Shown: positions 1-11,600 of the stretch, piece by piece | How the letters are laid out: each line of letters begins with the position of its first letter | Position numbering within the stretch: the stretch's first letter is position 1 | Origin: Wurfbainia villosa | Lineage: Eukaryota > Streptophyta > Magnoliopsida > Zingiberales > Zingiberaceae | Direction: 5' to 3' | Assembly (NCBI GenBank): GCA_025175895.1 | Contig: CM046003.1 | Location: forward strand, 44,696,335 to 44,760,334 | Length of the DNA: 64,000 nucleotides | Made by a program: the position numbers and the translations under genes | The notes under the pieces: model-generated | The model's database searches: none | What the model saw: the letters and a program-made list of their open reading frames with translations, nothing else | Told to the model about the DNA's origin: nothing

Positions 1-237
1 CACCGTTGTCGGTCAGAGAAAAGAATATCTCTCGGGTTGGCACGGATCCTATCGGATCTCTGAAGAGGTTGGTCTACTTGAGCAGTGTTTGCTCCACAAC
101 TCTTTGGGCAACACTTTCCTCATCCACAACACTTTGTGGTTCTGTTCATTTTCCATGAAGCCTTAGTGTTATCGTCATCTTGAACTTCTTCAAGATGAAT
201 TTTACTCCCACTAGTTTTCTAGAAATAAATTCTCTTT
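1..237 (-). pseudogene. integrase to reverse-transcriptase linker of C1, broken
   Basis: In the minus-strand frame that follows the integrase tail, short segments such as a Ser-Asp-Arg-Ile-Arg stretch match the linker that precedes reverse transcriptase in copia polyproteins. Several stops interrupt it. The assignment rests mainly on position. Confidence 0.5.
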
Positions 238-549
238 CTAGAAGACGGACATTTCTGACAACAAACACCTTGCCAAGTGTGGGATTGTAAAGTAATATCC
301 CTTAGTTTCCTTGGGATATCCTACAAAATAACACTTATCTGATTTGGGTCCTAGTTTATCTGAGACTTGACGTCTTACATAAGCTTCACAACCCCAAATC
401 TTTATAAAAGACATTTTGGGACTCTTCCCTGTCCATATCGTATATGGTGTCTTTTCTACGGCTTTTGATGGGACGCGATTAAGTGTAAAAGCGACTGTCT
501 CTAGAGCTAGTCCCCAAAAGGAAGTAGGTAGATCAGTCTGGCTCATCAT
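238..549 (-). pseudogene. C1 integrase C-terminal part (copia pol)
   Basis: The 103 codons contain the end of the integrase core (PTSFWGLAL, then a TPYTIWTGKSP-type segment) and the conserved WGCEAYV and KCYFVGYP motifs seen after the catalytic core of copia integrases. It lies in the same frame as the upstream piece at 553-1374, separated by a single TGA and one codon. It was therefore one open frame until a point mutation; a CGA-to-TGA change would explain it. The frame fails again below 238. Confidence 0.85.
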
Positions 550-552
550 TGA

Positions 553-1374
553 TCATACCATATCTAATAGAGTACGATTTCTCCTCTCAGATACACCATT
601 CCATTGTGGTGTTCCAGGTGGAGTGAGTTGGGATATTATCCCACACTCAGCCAGGTGATCACGAAACTCTTGACTAAGGTATTCACCACCTCGATCTGAT
701 CGAAGTAGCTTAATACGCTTACCAAGTTGGTTTTGTACTTCATTCTTGAATGCTTTGAACTTTTCAAAGGATTCTGACTTATGTCTCATCAAATATAAGT
801 AGCCGAATCTACTCATATCATCAGTGAAAGTAATAAAGTATTTATCGTCTCCTCTGGCTTCGACATTGAAAGGGCCACATAAATCAGTATGTATGAGTCC
901 TAACAAGTCCGTCGCTCTCTCGCCATGTCCACTAAATGGAGTTTTAGTCATCTTTCCTAAAAGATAAGATTCGCATACCTCATATGATTCAAAATCAAAT
1001 GAGTCCAATAATCCATCTTTATGGAGTTGGGATATGCGTTTTTCATTTATGTGACCTAGGCGACAGTGCCAGAGATATGTTTGGTTCAAATCATTCGATT
1101 TGAACCGTTTGGTATTTACGTTATATATTGGGTTTTCTAAATCTAGAACATAGAGACCATTCATAAGTGGTGCATTACAATAGAACATTTCATTCAAATA
1201 AATGGAACAACATTTGTCCTTTATTATAAAAGAAAAGTTTTTCTTGTCTAAACAAGATACAGAAATTATGTTCTTTGTCAATGCAGTACATATAAGCACT
1301 CCTCTAGTTCTAAGATAAGCCCGGTGGGCAAAGACAAGGAATATGTTCCTCTGACTCTGGCGACTTTTCGCCAT
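553..1374 (-). pseudogene. C1 pol: end of protease, GAG-pre-integrase and integrase core
   Basis: The product joins polyprotein processing to cDNA integration. The first ~50 residues are the end of the protease region, entered through a frameshift. A zinc-binding HHCC module follows: His at HCRLGHI, a second His, then Cys at YEVCESYLL, although the last Cys appears replaced. The integrase core shows the first Asp in HTDLCGPF, the second in LLRSDRGGEY and the Glu in GVSERRNRTLL, so the D-D-E triad is present. The frame ends in TGA at 553-555 and resumes in phase at 549. Confidence 0.88.
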
Positions 1375-1586
1375 TGCCTACTCGTAGGTCCCGCCTTTGC
1401 CATTAGTCTACTATTTCTCGGTCCACGCACATTAGTACAAATGTGAGATGCACATCCGGTATCTAATACCCATGTAGAAGAAATAGATAGATTAACTTCT
1501 ATAGCGTGTATACTTGGCGAAGTCCCACTTCTTTTATTCTTTACTTCCTCAAGGTAGACTTTGCGATTCCGCTTCCGGTGTCGATC
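1375..1586 (-). pseudogene. C1 aspartic protease region, frameshifted
   Basis: Minus-strand translation gives VLDTGCASHICTN, the active-site D-T-G of copia retropepsins, shortly after the gag zinc-knuckle relic. The frame moves to the next reading phase near 1290-1375, so it is not continuous with the downstream integrase frame. The protease would cut the Gag-Pol polyprotein inside the virus-like particle. Confidence 0.75.
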
Positions 1587-2333
1587 TCACCAATGGAAAC
1601 AGTCCCCTTCCTTAGGTACTTTACCTTTACCCTTTGAAGTGGATGAAATGGCCTTGCCTTTGGCTTGGGTCTTACCCTTGCCTTTGCGCTTACCTTTGCC
1701 CTTCTTGACCATTAGTACGTTACTAACTTTCTTTTTGAGATTCGGTTCGTGATTCTTAACATCTTTGAGAATCTCGAGCAAAGGTTTATCAATTTTATTC
1801 ATGTTATAATTCATGACGAATTGATTATATGCTTCCGGCAACGATTGCAGGATAACATCGGTTGCCAATTCTTGGCTCAGTGGAAAACCTAGTCTTTTAA
1901 GGTTCTCTACGTACCCAATCATTTTAAGTACGTGAGTTCCTACAGGTGTTCCTTCTTGCATCTTGCATGCAAAAAGAGCCTTAGACACTTCAAAATGCTC
2001 GTGCCTGGCTTGTCCTTGATATAGTTGTTTCAAATGCTCAACCATATCATAGGCATCCATGTTCTCATGTTGCTTCTGAAGCTCAGAGTTCATGGTTGCA
2101 AGCATAAGGCATGACACATCTAATGCGTCATCTTGATGCTTCTTATAAGCATCTTTTTCGGCCACAGTGGCCGAGGCGGGTATTTGAGGTAGCTGCTCTA
2201 GGACATACGGTTTGCGTTCTTGCTTGAGGATAATCCTCAAGTTCCTATACCGATCAAGAAAGTTCGCTCCATTGAGCTTGTCCTTCTCAAGGACGGATCG
2301 CGAGTTGAGGGGGTGTGTCGTGTTAGATGACAT
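1587..2333 (-). pseudogene. C1 gag (UBN2-type copia Gag)
   Basis: 248 codons starting MSSNTTHPLNSRS. Residues ~15-190 match the UBN2/DUF4219 Gag fold of plant copia elements: a KLNGANFLDRYRN start, LKQLYQ, and the LPEAYNQFVMNYN helix. A Lys/Gly-rich basic stretch (KGKGKRKGKGK) precedes the nucleic-acid-binding knuckle. The knuckle is ruined: after CFH the second Cys reads Trp, the next codon is TGA, and the last Cys codon reads Arg. The ATG is the first in frame and lies about 1.2 kb inside the primer-binding site. Confidence 0.85.
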
Positions 2334-3516
2334 GGTGATCTACAACAATAAAATGCAAAATTAAGTATCATACCTAAGTCATTTAATTAGGCCTTTAATT
2401 AAATGAGGCTCCCACTAAATTCTCATAGCTTTGATATGAGCTAATCATTGATGTAGGCAAACACTACATCATTAGCTACTATTTAGCTATAAATTTATAT
2501 GGGATAAAGATCCACATCATAATTCATCTTGAGTTAGCTTTGGCTAATCGCCCAAGACGTAGTATGATTAGGTAGGCAATCTTTTGCCAATTACATCTGA
2601 TGTAACTCTTTAATAGCTTTGGTTAAGTTTAGATTAGTTTAGTGCTTATTCCTAAACCGACTTCGGTGTGGCGAGGCAGAGGCCTTCTTGGATATCGACA
2701 GCGACCACTTCTAAGACAAAGTGATGTTAAATCACACAAAACTAATTTTAAAACTTATGTTCAAAGCTAATATATGTCTCTACTTTCTTAACTAATTAAG
2801 AAAAACTTAATTAAGTCTTAACCAAGTTTGATAGCGGGACATCACGATTGTCCACTCGCACTCTTCCAAGATAAAATGCATTGCTTTGCTTTGGCAAACC
2901 CAATAACAAATGATCGAGGAAGTAGTGAGTACCAAACTTTGGTAGGCATATCGTATTTGACTTATTAAGATATAAAAACATGCATCATATACATATTAGC
3001 ATACATCACATATAAGTTAAACTAACATGCATCACATACATATTAAACTAAGCGTGTCATGGTTATGGCCCTTATTCTACAATCTTCTCAAGCCAATGAA
3101 AAGATTGATTGGTCAACCTAGGGATAGTATCTTCTCCCAAGTGCTTCCTTTTGGTTGTCTTGTGTGTTGACTTCCTCCTTGTAACCTCATCATCCAATGG
3201 ACCCTCCATCTTTGTATATTACAAAAGGAGAAATACTCGAGTTACATTCGAGTCTAAAACTAATTTTTTACAATAAGAATTTTAGGAGAAAGGCACGACT
3301 CGCAGGCCGTATTAAGAATTACAACACACAATCACAAACTTTTGGGACTAGGCCATAACCATGCACCATGTCAATTTTAACTTTTAAAAGACATCGGATA
3401 TTTTATTATGTTTGAAAATTTGCTAATGCAATTATCAACTCATAATAAAATTCATCCTACTTCTATATCATATATAAAATAGAGAAAAACTATTTTTATA
3501 CGATCTTTACTTAAGT
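2334..3516 (-). other. C1 leader between primer-binding site and gag
   Basis: About 1.2 kb of AT-rich sequence without a coding frame. Around 2664-2722 there is a block that also occurs between gag and pol of element E (about 56777-56845): both share GTGGCGAG, GCCTTCTT, CGACCACTT and AGACAAAG in the same order. The rest holds nothing I recognise. Confidence 0.7.
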
Positions 3517-3529
3517 GGCTCTGATACCA
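3517..3529 (-). promoter_or_regulatory. primer-binding site of C1 (initiator Met tRNA)
   Basis: Minus strand reads TGGTATCAGAGCC one base inside the LTR. This is complementary to the 3' end of plant initiator Met tRNA and marks 3531 as the LTR edge. Confidence 0.93.
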
Positions 3530-3968
3530 CTGTAGGGATTTCTATATGCCAAATAGCATATGCGCAACGGAAAAATTAGGATCCCTTCCTAGTGATCCTT
3601 GCGAAAGAAAACCTCGTACAAAATAAATTTCTCTAAAACCAAACCTATCTTATAGGAGAGGATTACCTTTGTTGCGTGCCCTTGTTAATCCCGCTTTTCC
3701 TTTTGGTTTGTTGGATCTTTAGCACGTTCAAATGTTTGTGCCTCTATACGTATCCACACGAGCAAACTCTTGTCTCACAAAAGAAAAACTAGAAGGGCTC
3801 TCCTTTACTTCTTGCTAGAGAAGTCCCTAAAGGAGAGGAAGCTAGGGAAAAAGAGAAGGGAAGAAGAAGACTACTCTTCTTGCTAGCCTACACTCACAAA
3901 ACCACACAACCAAAGCTTCCACCAAGCTCTCAAGCTCTCACACAACCACAATCCCCCTTTGGCCGGCC

Positions 3969-3988
3969 ACTCCATGGAGTCTTTTATA
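3969..3988 (-). promoter_or_regulatory. TATA box of C1 LTR with adjoining palindrome
   Basis: Minus strand shows TATAAAAG (3981-3988) followed directly by the perfect palindrome ACTCCATGGAGT (3969-3980). In the solo LTR the same place reads ACCCCATGGGGT, so one base pair of the palindrome changed on both arms. Confidence 0.6.
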
Positions 3989-4094
3989 GGGTTGGAAAAA
4001 CCCTTTCACCTCCTACCATTCAATGCAATCCATTGCATTGAGACACCTTGTTTGGCCGGCCACTTTAAGGAGACAAAAACCACTTTGTCTCCTT

Positions 4095-4270
4095 CCACCT
4101 TATCTAGCTTAGGTGGCATGATTATGTGGCATGCTTGTGTGGCATTCATGCATGTTGAATTAATCTTATTAATTCAATAAGCCCACCTTATCTAGCTTAG
4201 GTGGCATGCTTATGTGGCATGCTTGTGTGGCATTCATGCATGTTGAATTAATCTTATTAATTCAATAAGC
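4095..4270. repeat. 88-bp tandem duplication inside C1 LTR
   Basis: Two near-identical copies start with CCACCTTATCTAGCTTAGGT at 4095 and 4183. The solo LTR of the same family has only one related copy, so the duplication arose within this lineage. Confidence 0.8.
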
Positions 4271-5408
4271 TTATGTTATCATATTGAATTAATCTCATTA
4301 AATCAATAAGGTAACATATTGAATTAATCTCATTAAATCAATAAGCTAAAATTCTCATTAATCTTAAAGTCCAAAAACCATTTTGTACTTAAGCTTATTC
4401 CCAAATTATTCTAGTCAAACTAGAATGCACTAATTCTTCTAATCATCATGCTCTTTGTGTGTGACCCTATAGGCTCTCATAACGTTGGCAGTGGATCTAA
4501 ACTCTTTTAGATACACAAGCAATGAGCGGCATCTAGCAATACATCATTGCTACCCAAGTTACGAAATAAGTCAAGATCCGACTAACCTTTCCGTGACTAC
4601 TATAATGTATGACCGTGTCCTTCTATCCTTGATATCAGATTGACCAATGAGGCATAGACCGTGTCATCCTCGATCAATCTATGTGTTTCTTGATCCCTGA
4701 GTAAACTAACTCAAACAAATGAGCTCAATATCTCATATTGACTCATTTGAGCATGGCCATGCGTTTTAGTAGTTCTACTCAATCAAGGGGCCCACCGATA
4801 TCACTCTCGTCATATGAGAGGGATAGATCCCATCTACATCACTCACATCCCTCCGCATAATTTGTTATATACCCAGTAATCGCCTTTATGGTCCACCCTG
4901 TTACGGGTGACGTTTGACGATACCAAAGTACATAATTCCTTATAACGATCCGTAGTGACTTCAGGTTCGAGGACTATTCATACCAATAGTCACATGAGAA
5001 AGTTTATGACACTCATATAACGATCCATGAAACTTTCTCATGGCGGGTCAGTTCAGTATATATTCTCTAATATATACCCATGTGTCAACTTGATATCATA
5101 TATCCATGACTTGTGAGATCAAGTCATCAATCGACCTACATGCTAGTCTTTATGTATTAATATTGCCCTTGCATATTAATACTTGACTAGGAACATTTAG
5201 GAAAGTGTTCTCTACAGCCTCTCATAATCAATTCTGCCAATTGATGTGCTGTAGATAAGAACCTACTTTTCTAGGGCATTATTATATTTAATTTAGCTGG
5301 CACAAGCAAGATGTAAATATAATAACCAATCCTTTGCCTTTATTGAATATGATACAAAATGTTCCCTTTTCAACCATCACATGATTGGCTCTAGGGCTAT
5401 AACTAACA

Positions 5409-5692
5409 CTAGGTCTAGGAAAACCAAGGTCACAAGGGAAGTCATCCCTAGAGTTGACCATGGTAGGTGCTTAGTGGCTAAGATTTCGAAGAAACCTAGA
5501 GAAGTCACTAAGAAGGTTACAAGAGGAGTCACCCCTAGAATTAACTTAGGCAAGACCACAATGACCAAGGCAACCAAGCCTAAGAGGGTCATTAGGAGGG
5601 TATCTAGGGAGGTCATCCCTAAGGAATACCTAGTAAACCCAAGGAGCTCAAATAGGTTTTGGGTTCCTAGGTGCGTGATCGACTCATGCTAG
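5409..5692 (+). pseudogene. H gag, C-terminal part, cut by C1
   Basis: About 94 codons rich in Arg, Lys and Val, ending NRFWVPRCVIDSC. They align with the last part of A's gag (to 19956), which ends NKFWVPRSMIDSC. The N-terminal part has been displaced by C1 and lies left of the window. The basic repetitive tail (VTREVIPRVDHG, VTRGVTPRINLG, VSREVIPKEYL) contains an internal near-repeat. No function beyond Gag is supported. Confidence 0.8.
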
Positions 5693-6867
5693 ATGGGTTA
5701 GGTTGTGTCAACCTTAAATGGATGGGTAGTTAACCTAACCATGGTAAAGGTGGCATTTTAGATCATTTTCAAGGTTATGGGTACCTTGGAAATAGGTTTG
5801 AATTTAAATCCTAAAGGAATTTAGGATGTGCTAATATATTTTTAGAACTATGAAAAAATGATCAAATTGGCACAAACTAGATTTAAAGGTCATAGTATGT
5901 CATTTTGGATTTTTGGCACACTTGGGGGATAAGTGATTATATAGAAAAAAAGAATTTAATTCTAACAAATGGAAATTACCATTAAAATTTAGGTATTTTT
6001 ATGCCATTATATTTTATTTGTCATATGTCATGTCATGACATCATATCTTTTTTAAATCATTTATATATCATGATCATATTTAGTTTAAGTTTTTATGTCA
6101 TGAGTGCTTAGGTCCATGTTTATGTCATGACATAATGACTTTGGTACATGCTTATTTATGTTATCATTATATGTCATAATCATCATTCATACATTTAGGT
6201 TTGATAAAAATTGATTTAAGGACAATTGGCATGACTTGGAGTCCCATGTATAAGGGAATCAAGTAGTGTTGCCTTAGAAAATGCATGAAACCCTAGATTA
6301 GGATGAACAAAACCCACATCTCACATCACATTGACTTGTTTGTGTTTTCATATACCCTAGGCATACGTGAGATGCTAGGAAATGAATTATGTTCAAGGTG
6401 CATAGTTTTTGTATCTAGATGAACTCAAACTCATCTAATACCATGGTGGATCATGGGGAAAGCTAATGTACAAGTCATGTGCATTGAGCCCATTGATCAT
6501 GATCCAATATAGGTTTTCAAAAATATTTTAAAATCATTTTAGAAAACCTTGGTGTAGTCTATCTTTTGATAGCAATCACCATTGAGAGAGTTGATATAAA
6601 GTAGGGCCAAAACATTGAACTTTTCAATGGTTTTGAACTTTGTGTCAATCTCATTATTTTATGAGTTTTCAAATATTTTTCACCCATTGTATTTGTTATG
6701 AGTAATGTACGTATGAAGTTTCAAGATTTTTCAAATTACATATAATTACTTATGATTTTTGAAAATCTGGTTTTTGAATACTGAATTTCTACATTTGCAA
6801 AAAATAGTCGACTGCTGACTATCAAAGTCGACTGTCAAAGCTGATTTCAAGTAAACAAGGATATTTA
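5693..6867 (+). other. H noncoding region after gag, first part
   Basis: AT-rich sequence with frequent ATGTCAT words and no coding frame. It aligns with 19957-21160 of element A. It ends with ATTTA (6863-6867), the left target duplication of element A. Two GTCGACTG motifs sit at about 6805-6835. Confidence 0.8.
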
Positions 6868-6962
6868 TATTGGCACAATCGGCCCAAGTCACGATTGACC
6901 GGACTCGAGTTTGACTCGAGTGATGTTTTGATGTTCGACAAAAACATATGATAATGTGATTG

Positions 6963-7293
6963 TCATGGTAAAGTCTAAGTCATGGGTACTTGACATGGAA
7001 AGTCCAAGTGGAACACTTAGCATTGGGAAAGTCCAAGTCTTGAGTATTTGGCATGTAAAGTCCAAGCATGGGTCTTGGCAAGGAAAAGTCCAACATGGGT
7101 TGGCAAGGAAAGTCCAAGCATGGGTCTTGGCATGGAAAGTCCAACATGGGTTGGAAAGGGAAAGTCCAAGCTTAAGTCTTGGCATTTGGAAGTTCAAGGG
7201 GAATATTGGCAGCGTAAAGTCCAAGCGGGAGTCTTGGCAGCATAAGTCCAATGGTTGGCAGCGTAAAGTCCAAGCGGGAGTCTTGGCAGCATA
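6963..7293. repeat. minisatellite of CCAAG...CTTGG units in A 5' LTR
   Basis: About ten irregular units of 24-40 bp, each with GGAAAGTCCAAG followed 6-8 bases later by CTTGGCA. The two words are inverted repeats, so each unit can fold. Homologous arrays lie at 21858-22200 and 23950-24360. Long open frames on both strands here are a product of the repetition. Confidence 0.85.
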
Positions 7294-7504
7294 AGTAAAA
7301 TGTGCCTTGGTGGTGTAGACACCATTAGCATGACAATAGCCGATGGAACACCTGAAGACTAGCGTATGGATGAACAAGTCATGGATGACTTGGAGGGATT
7401 CGATAGGCGCGAGGCTGACGGAGGTGGCTAGAAGGCTTAGGTCTAGGCTACGGGTGGTCTAGCAAGTATGAAGGCACCATACTTGGGTTAAAACCTCATG
7501 TTTG

Positions 7505-7856
7505 AGGTGTGTCAGTCGATTGGGACCATGGGTCAGTCGACTGGTGTGAGTCAACTAGGGTTTGACTGCGGGAAGTGTCCTGGAAATTGACTGCCAGAGG
7601 TGGGCAGTCGACTGCTGGCCTGAGCAGTCGACTAATTCGGTGATCAATCGACTGATACTCGGGATCTCGGGCACATAAGGTTCTCCAGTCGAGTGATTGG
7701 GTCGAACACTCGACTGATTGAGCAATCAGTCGACTGATGGGTATGATCAGTCGACTGATGGTGTATCCGTTGGACTTATTCGACGTGTTTCATGTCGTTG
7801 TTAGACAACGGCTACAGGGGCAGTCGACTGATGGTCCCGATCAGTCGACTGCTAGG
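7505..7856. repeat. cluster of CAGTCGACTG palindromes in A 5' LTR
   Basis: More than a dozen exact or near copies of the 10-bp palindrome CAGTCGACTG, unevenly spaced, several extended to ATCAGTCGACTGAT. Related clusters occur at about 22410-22700, 24590-24960 and 28220-28690. Confidence 0.85.
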
Positions 7857-8373
7857 CAAAATCCAACCCAAGGAGCAGCTTTAAAGGGAGCTTGTGGAGG
7901 GAGGATTCACCACCGGTTCTTGAGGAGTTTTGGGACGATTTGTTGCTGCAAATCAGGGTCTCTAAGTGCAATTCAAGCAACCACAAAGCAAGCATCCAAG
8001 TTTACAATTGTAAAGTGTTTCTTTACTTGTATTTATATAGTTTACTTGTATTAGCTTGTATTTGTATTTATTACTGTTGTAATACATTGTACGAGGTTTC
8101 TCCACCTCCGGATTGTTCCAAGGAGTATTTGTGATTAGTATTACATGTTTGCATTGCTAGGGCTCTTACGAGCCCAATCTGTGGAGTATGATCCATTTGG
8201 TTCCAAACCACGTTATATCCTTGTGTTATTATCGTGCATGTGTGTATTTGTATTGTATATTTCTATTTTTGTTGTGCACTAATCATTTTGTAGCAAACAC
8301 GATCGAATTCCTCCATCGACAAGCGACAACGCTATTCACCCCCCCCCCTAGTGGGTGCATCGTTCCTAACAAT

Positions 8374-8386
8374 TGGTATCAGAGTG
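8374..8386 (+). promoter_or_regulatory. primer-binding site of A
   Basis: TGGTATCAGAGT begins two bases after the LTR end, as in element E. It complements initiator Met tRNA with one mismatch. Confidence 0.88.
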
Positions 8387-8442
8387 AGACCACTCTTCAT
8401 TTGGACTAACCGCCAAGAGAGCACTGATAGAGGGTGAGGAAG

Positions 8443-9137
8443 ATGGAGTTTGAAGAGAATTTGGGATGGGACATCAACACACCGGTCCCATACGCGCTTT
8501 TTGGATGAGAAGGCTTCAATTCATGAAAGAAAAGAATTGAAAACTTCATCATGATGAAGGATTTTGAAGAATGGTCCATTTTGATAGAGGGATTTAACTA
8601 TCCAAGAGGACCAAAGGGAGGCTTCCTCAAGAAGAAGAGATAGACCGAGGGACAACTCCAAGAGTTTGATAAGAATAAGAAGTTAGTCAAATTTATTTTT
8701 GATTTGATTCCTAATGATATCTTGTGTAGCCTAGGAGATTAAATGGATTCCAAAGAACTTTGGAGCGAGTTGGCAAAATATCACGAAAATTCTGAATCGG
8801 TCCAAGATGACTTGGAAGAGGAGGAGACCGAAGAAGAAGCTTCATCATCCTCACAAGAAAGTGAGGAGTCGGAAGTTGAGAAGGAGTCAACTTCCGGATC
8901 GGTGGAAGAAGAGGAAGAAGTAGGAGAAGCCTCCACCTCTAGGATTGAGGGGGAGGAGATTAGACCATCCACTCCGGAGCATCAAGAAGAAGCTTCTACC
9001 TCCGGTCGAGGAGATGAAAAATCAACTCCGGCACCAACCACCACCCTAGGTAACTCAAGCATTTCAATAAATAATAAAATTCATATTATATGCTTTGAGT
9101 GTAGGAGCAAGGACACTACAAGAGTAAGTGTCCTAAA
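8443..9137 (+). pseudogene. A gag, N-terminal part, decayed and cut by B
   Basis: Starting at the ATG at 8443, one frame gives a recognisable copia Gag (KKRIENFIMMKDFEEWSILIEG, then a LVKFIFDLIPND helix and KELWSELAKYHENSES). Four in-frame stops interrupt it. From 8743 it runs open through an acidic Glu/Ser-rich linker. A first CCHC knuckle (CFECRSK, then HYKSKCPKC) is split by a one-base frameshift near 9109. Element B begins directly after CTAAA at 9133-9137, and gag resumes at 18940. The product would have formed the particle shell. Confidence 0.8.
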
Positions 9138-10486
9138 TGTAACGCCCGTAAAATTCCTAGCAATTTTACAAGAATTTTTGGCTTGATGATAATGGGCTTT
9201 ATGTAGGCCTTTTTCCAAAACAAAAGAAAATAAGCCAAAAATGGATACAAGACCTAGGAATTGAACTCCAGACCTCTAGAGATAGCCAAGCCCTATAGAT
9301 GTACCCACTAACCATAAGCCCAATAGGATTGTATGATTAAGGAAGGGGGGGGAACTATAGATAAATGGGACTAAGGGTAAATGAAGAGGCATAGAAAAGA
9401 AAAGAGGAACTTCTCTTCCTCCTCCCTTTATAAAGAAGAGGGAAGATTGAAATTGTTTACTTCCTCTCTTCTTCTTCCTCTCTTCTCACCGAAATCCTAA
9501 AGTTTTCCTCTACATTCCCTCTTTTGGCCGAATCCTATCCAAGCTAGAGAAGGCTAAGTGTTGACCTTCTTTAGGTTATCTTCCCCACCCCAAGCAAAGC
9601 GAAGGATGTAAGTATCCCTCACCTGCATACGAGTAGCTTCGGTTGACGTTTTATAAAAGAAATCTATATTGTTAAATTCGGCCAAGATATGATCTAGGGT
9701 TTCCATGAAGTGGTATGCCATGCTTTTGTAATTAGATGATGATGTTAGGGCTTAAAATGGATTAGGTCAAAAGTTAAACCTAGGAAACCCTATGAACCAT
9801 CTCCAACATGGGTTTTGTTGGTGTTTTATTGAAGTTATATCTTGTTTTGCTTGCAAGTGATGATGTTAGCATGTTATAGGGATTAGGATAAAGATCTAAC
9901 TCTAGAGGCCTCCATGACCCATTCGGCCAAGTCATGAACTAGGGTCTCAAAGAAGCTCTATGCTATGTTTATGCTATGTTTTATAACTAGATTATGATGT
10001 TAGGGTTTAAAGTGGGTTAGAACAAAAGCTAACCCTAATGAACACTTTAGTTCTATTCGGCCAAACCCTACTTTAGGGTTTCAATGAAGTTCCATGCCAT
10101 ATTATGGGAACTAGATGATGATTTTAGGGTTTAAAGTGGGTTAGAACAAAAGCTAACCCTAATGAACACTATAGTTCTATTCGGCCAAACCCCACTATAG
10201 GGTTTCAATGAAGTTTCATACTATGTTTTGTAACTATATGATGAGGTTAAGTTTTAAAAGGGGATTAGGTCAAAAGTTAAACCCAAAGGCCCTACATGGA
10301 CCATTCGGCCACCTTTGGTTCTTAGGTTACAATGAAGTTCATACCATGAATTTTATGGAAATTGTATGCATATGTATGTTACTTGAATTAGGTTAAAGGT
10401 CTAAACCCTAAAAAGCCTATAAGGACCATTCGGCCACCTTTGACCTCTTCAGGGTACAATGAAGTTCATACCATGAATTGTATGCT

Positions 10487-10840
10487 ATGTTATGTTAATG
10501 AAATCAGTTATGTTGTTATGAAATAAAGTATGTCATGCTATGTTGATGAAATAAGTTATGTTGTTATGAAATGAAGCATGCCATGCTATGTTAATGAAAT
10601 AAGTTATGTTGTTATGAAATGAAGCATGCCATGCTATGTTAATGAAATAAGTTATGTTGTTATGAAATGAAGTATGCCATGCTATGTTAATGAAATAAGT
10701 TATGTTGTTATGAAATAAAGTATGCCATGCTATGTTAATGAAATAAGTTATGTTGTTATGAAATAAAGTATGTCATGCTATGTTAATGAAATAGGATATG
10801 TTGTTATGAAATGAAGTATGCCATGCTATGTAAATGAAAT
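10487..10840. repeat. 48-bp tandem array in B 5' LTR
   Basis: Six to seven copies of a unit containing ATAAGTTATGTTGTTATGAA and CATGCCATGCTATG, with starts 48 bp apart (for example 10551 and 10599). Decayed units continue to about 10950. The other LTR has the same array at about 16940-17310. Confidence 0.85.
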
Positions 10841-11377
10841 GAAGCCTGATGTGTATGAAATGAATTATGCCATGTTATGAAAATGAAATGAAGCATGATG
10901 TGTTATGAAACGAAGTATGCTATGCTATGTTAATAAGACATGTAGTAAAGTAAGCATATAAGTATTTTACCTTCTGCATGGCTTGTACCAAGACCTTAAC
11001 AAGGTCCAAGAAGGGATGGGCTCCTAAGATGCCCTAGGTCGATGGAATAAGACTCGGGCCTAGGATGGGCTTCTATGTATGATTGCCCCTAGGTCGATGG
11101 AATAAGATTCGGGCCTAGTACGGGATGGGCTCCAAGATGCCTTAGGTCGATGGAGTAAGACTCGGGCCTAGGATGGGCTTCTACGCTATGACGATTGCCC
11201 TAGGTCGATGGAATAAGACTCGGGCCTAGAAACCTATTAGGTTCGAGACTTGCTACCTCGGGCCTATTTAGGGATGCGCGCTATGATAATGAAGAAGTGG
11301 TACAATGCCGGGCCCAAATATGTTGAGATTTATATTTACGTACCTATATATATATTTTCAAAAGCATCTTGCATATG

Positions 11378-11600
11378 TATGTCATGATTGTTAAGTTACA
11401 TGTTATGTTAAATAATATGTCATGATTGTTAAGTTACATGTTATGTTAAATAATATGTCATGATTGTTAAGTTACATGTTATGTTAAATAATATGCCATG
11501 ATTGTTAAGTTACATGTTATGTTAAATGATATGCCATGATTGTTAAGTTACATGTTATGTTAAACGATATGCCATGATTGTTAAGTTATATGTTATGAAG
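11378..11600. repeat. 38-bp tandem array in B 5' LTR
   Basis: Five to six copies of a unit with CATGATTGTTAAGTTACATG, 38 bp apart (starts 11378, 11416, 11454 and on). Present in the other LTR near 17840-18060. Confidence 0.85.

Larger units (their letters stand above)
1..5408 (-). mobile_element. Ty1/copia element C1, 5' LTR through integrase, truncated by window edge
   Basis: Read on the minus strand the order is 5' LTR, primer-binding site, gag, aspartic protease, GAG-pre-integrase, integrase, which is Ty1/copia order. The right edge ends in AACTAACA and is followed by CTAGG. The intact paralogous site at 19676 reads through CTAGGTCTAGG, so C1 landed in the gag gene of element H and CTAGG is the likely 5-bp target duplication. 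Reverse transcriptase, RNase H and the 3' LTR lie left of the window. The coding part carries nonsense codons and frameshifts, so this copy is dead. I did not assign a lineage. Confidence 0.9.
3531..5408 (-). repeat. C1 5' LTR (1878 bp)
   Basis: On the + strand it begins TGTAGGGATT and ends AACTAACA. It matches the solo LTR at 25020-26889 along its whole length, which fixes both ends. Notable parts in sense orientation are a TATA box at 3981-3988, a 12-bp palindrome beside it, GGCCGGCC sites, and an ATATGC/GCATAT inverted repeat near the primer-binding end. Confidence 0.93.
6868..8371 (+). repeat. 5' LTR of A (1504 bp)
   Basis: Begins TATTGG where its partner LTR has TGTTGG, so the terminal G has mutated. 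It ends CGTTCCTAACA, next to the primer-binding site. Contains a CCAAG/CTTGG minisatellite, a GTCGAC palindrome cluster and an oligo-C run close to its end. Confidence 0.9.

Noticed and set aside
6889..7377. Open frames over the CCAAG/CTTGG arrays (also 21868-22206, 23866-24316)
   Set aside because: Products of tandem repetition on both strands; no start context or domain.
10487..11600. Regular repeats that might suggest a CRISPR-like array
   Set aside because: Head-to-tail units without unique spacers, in a plant LTR.
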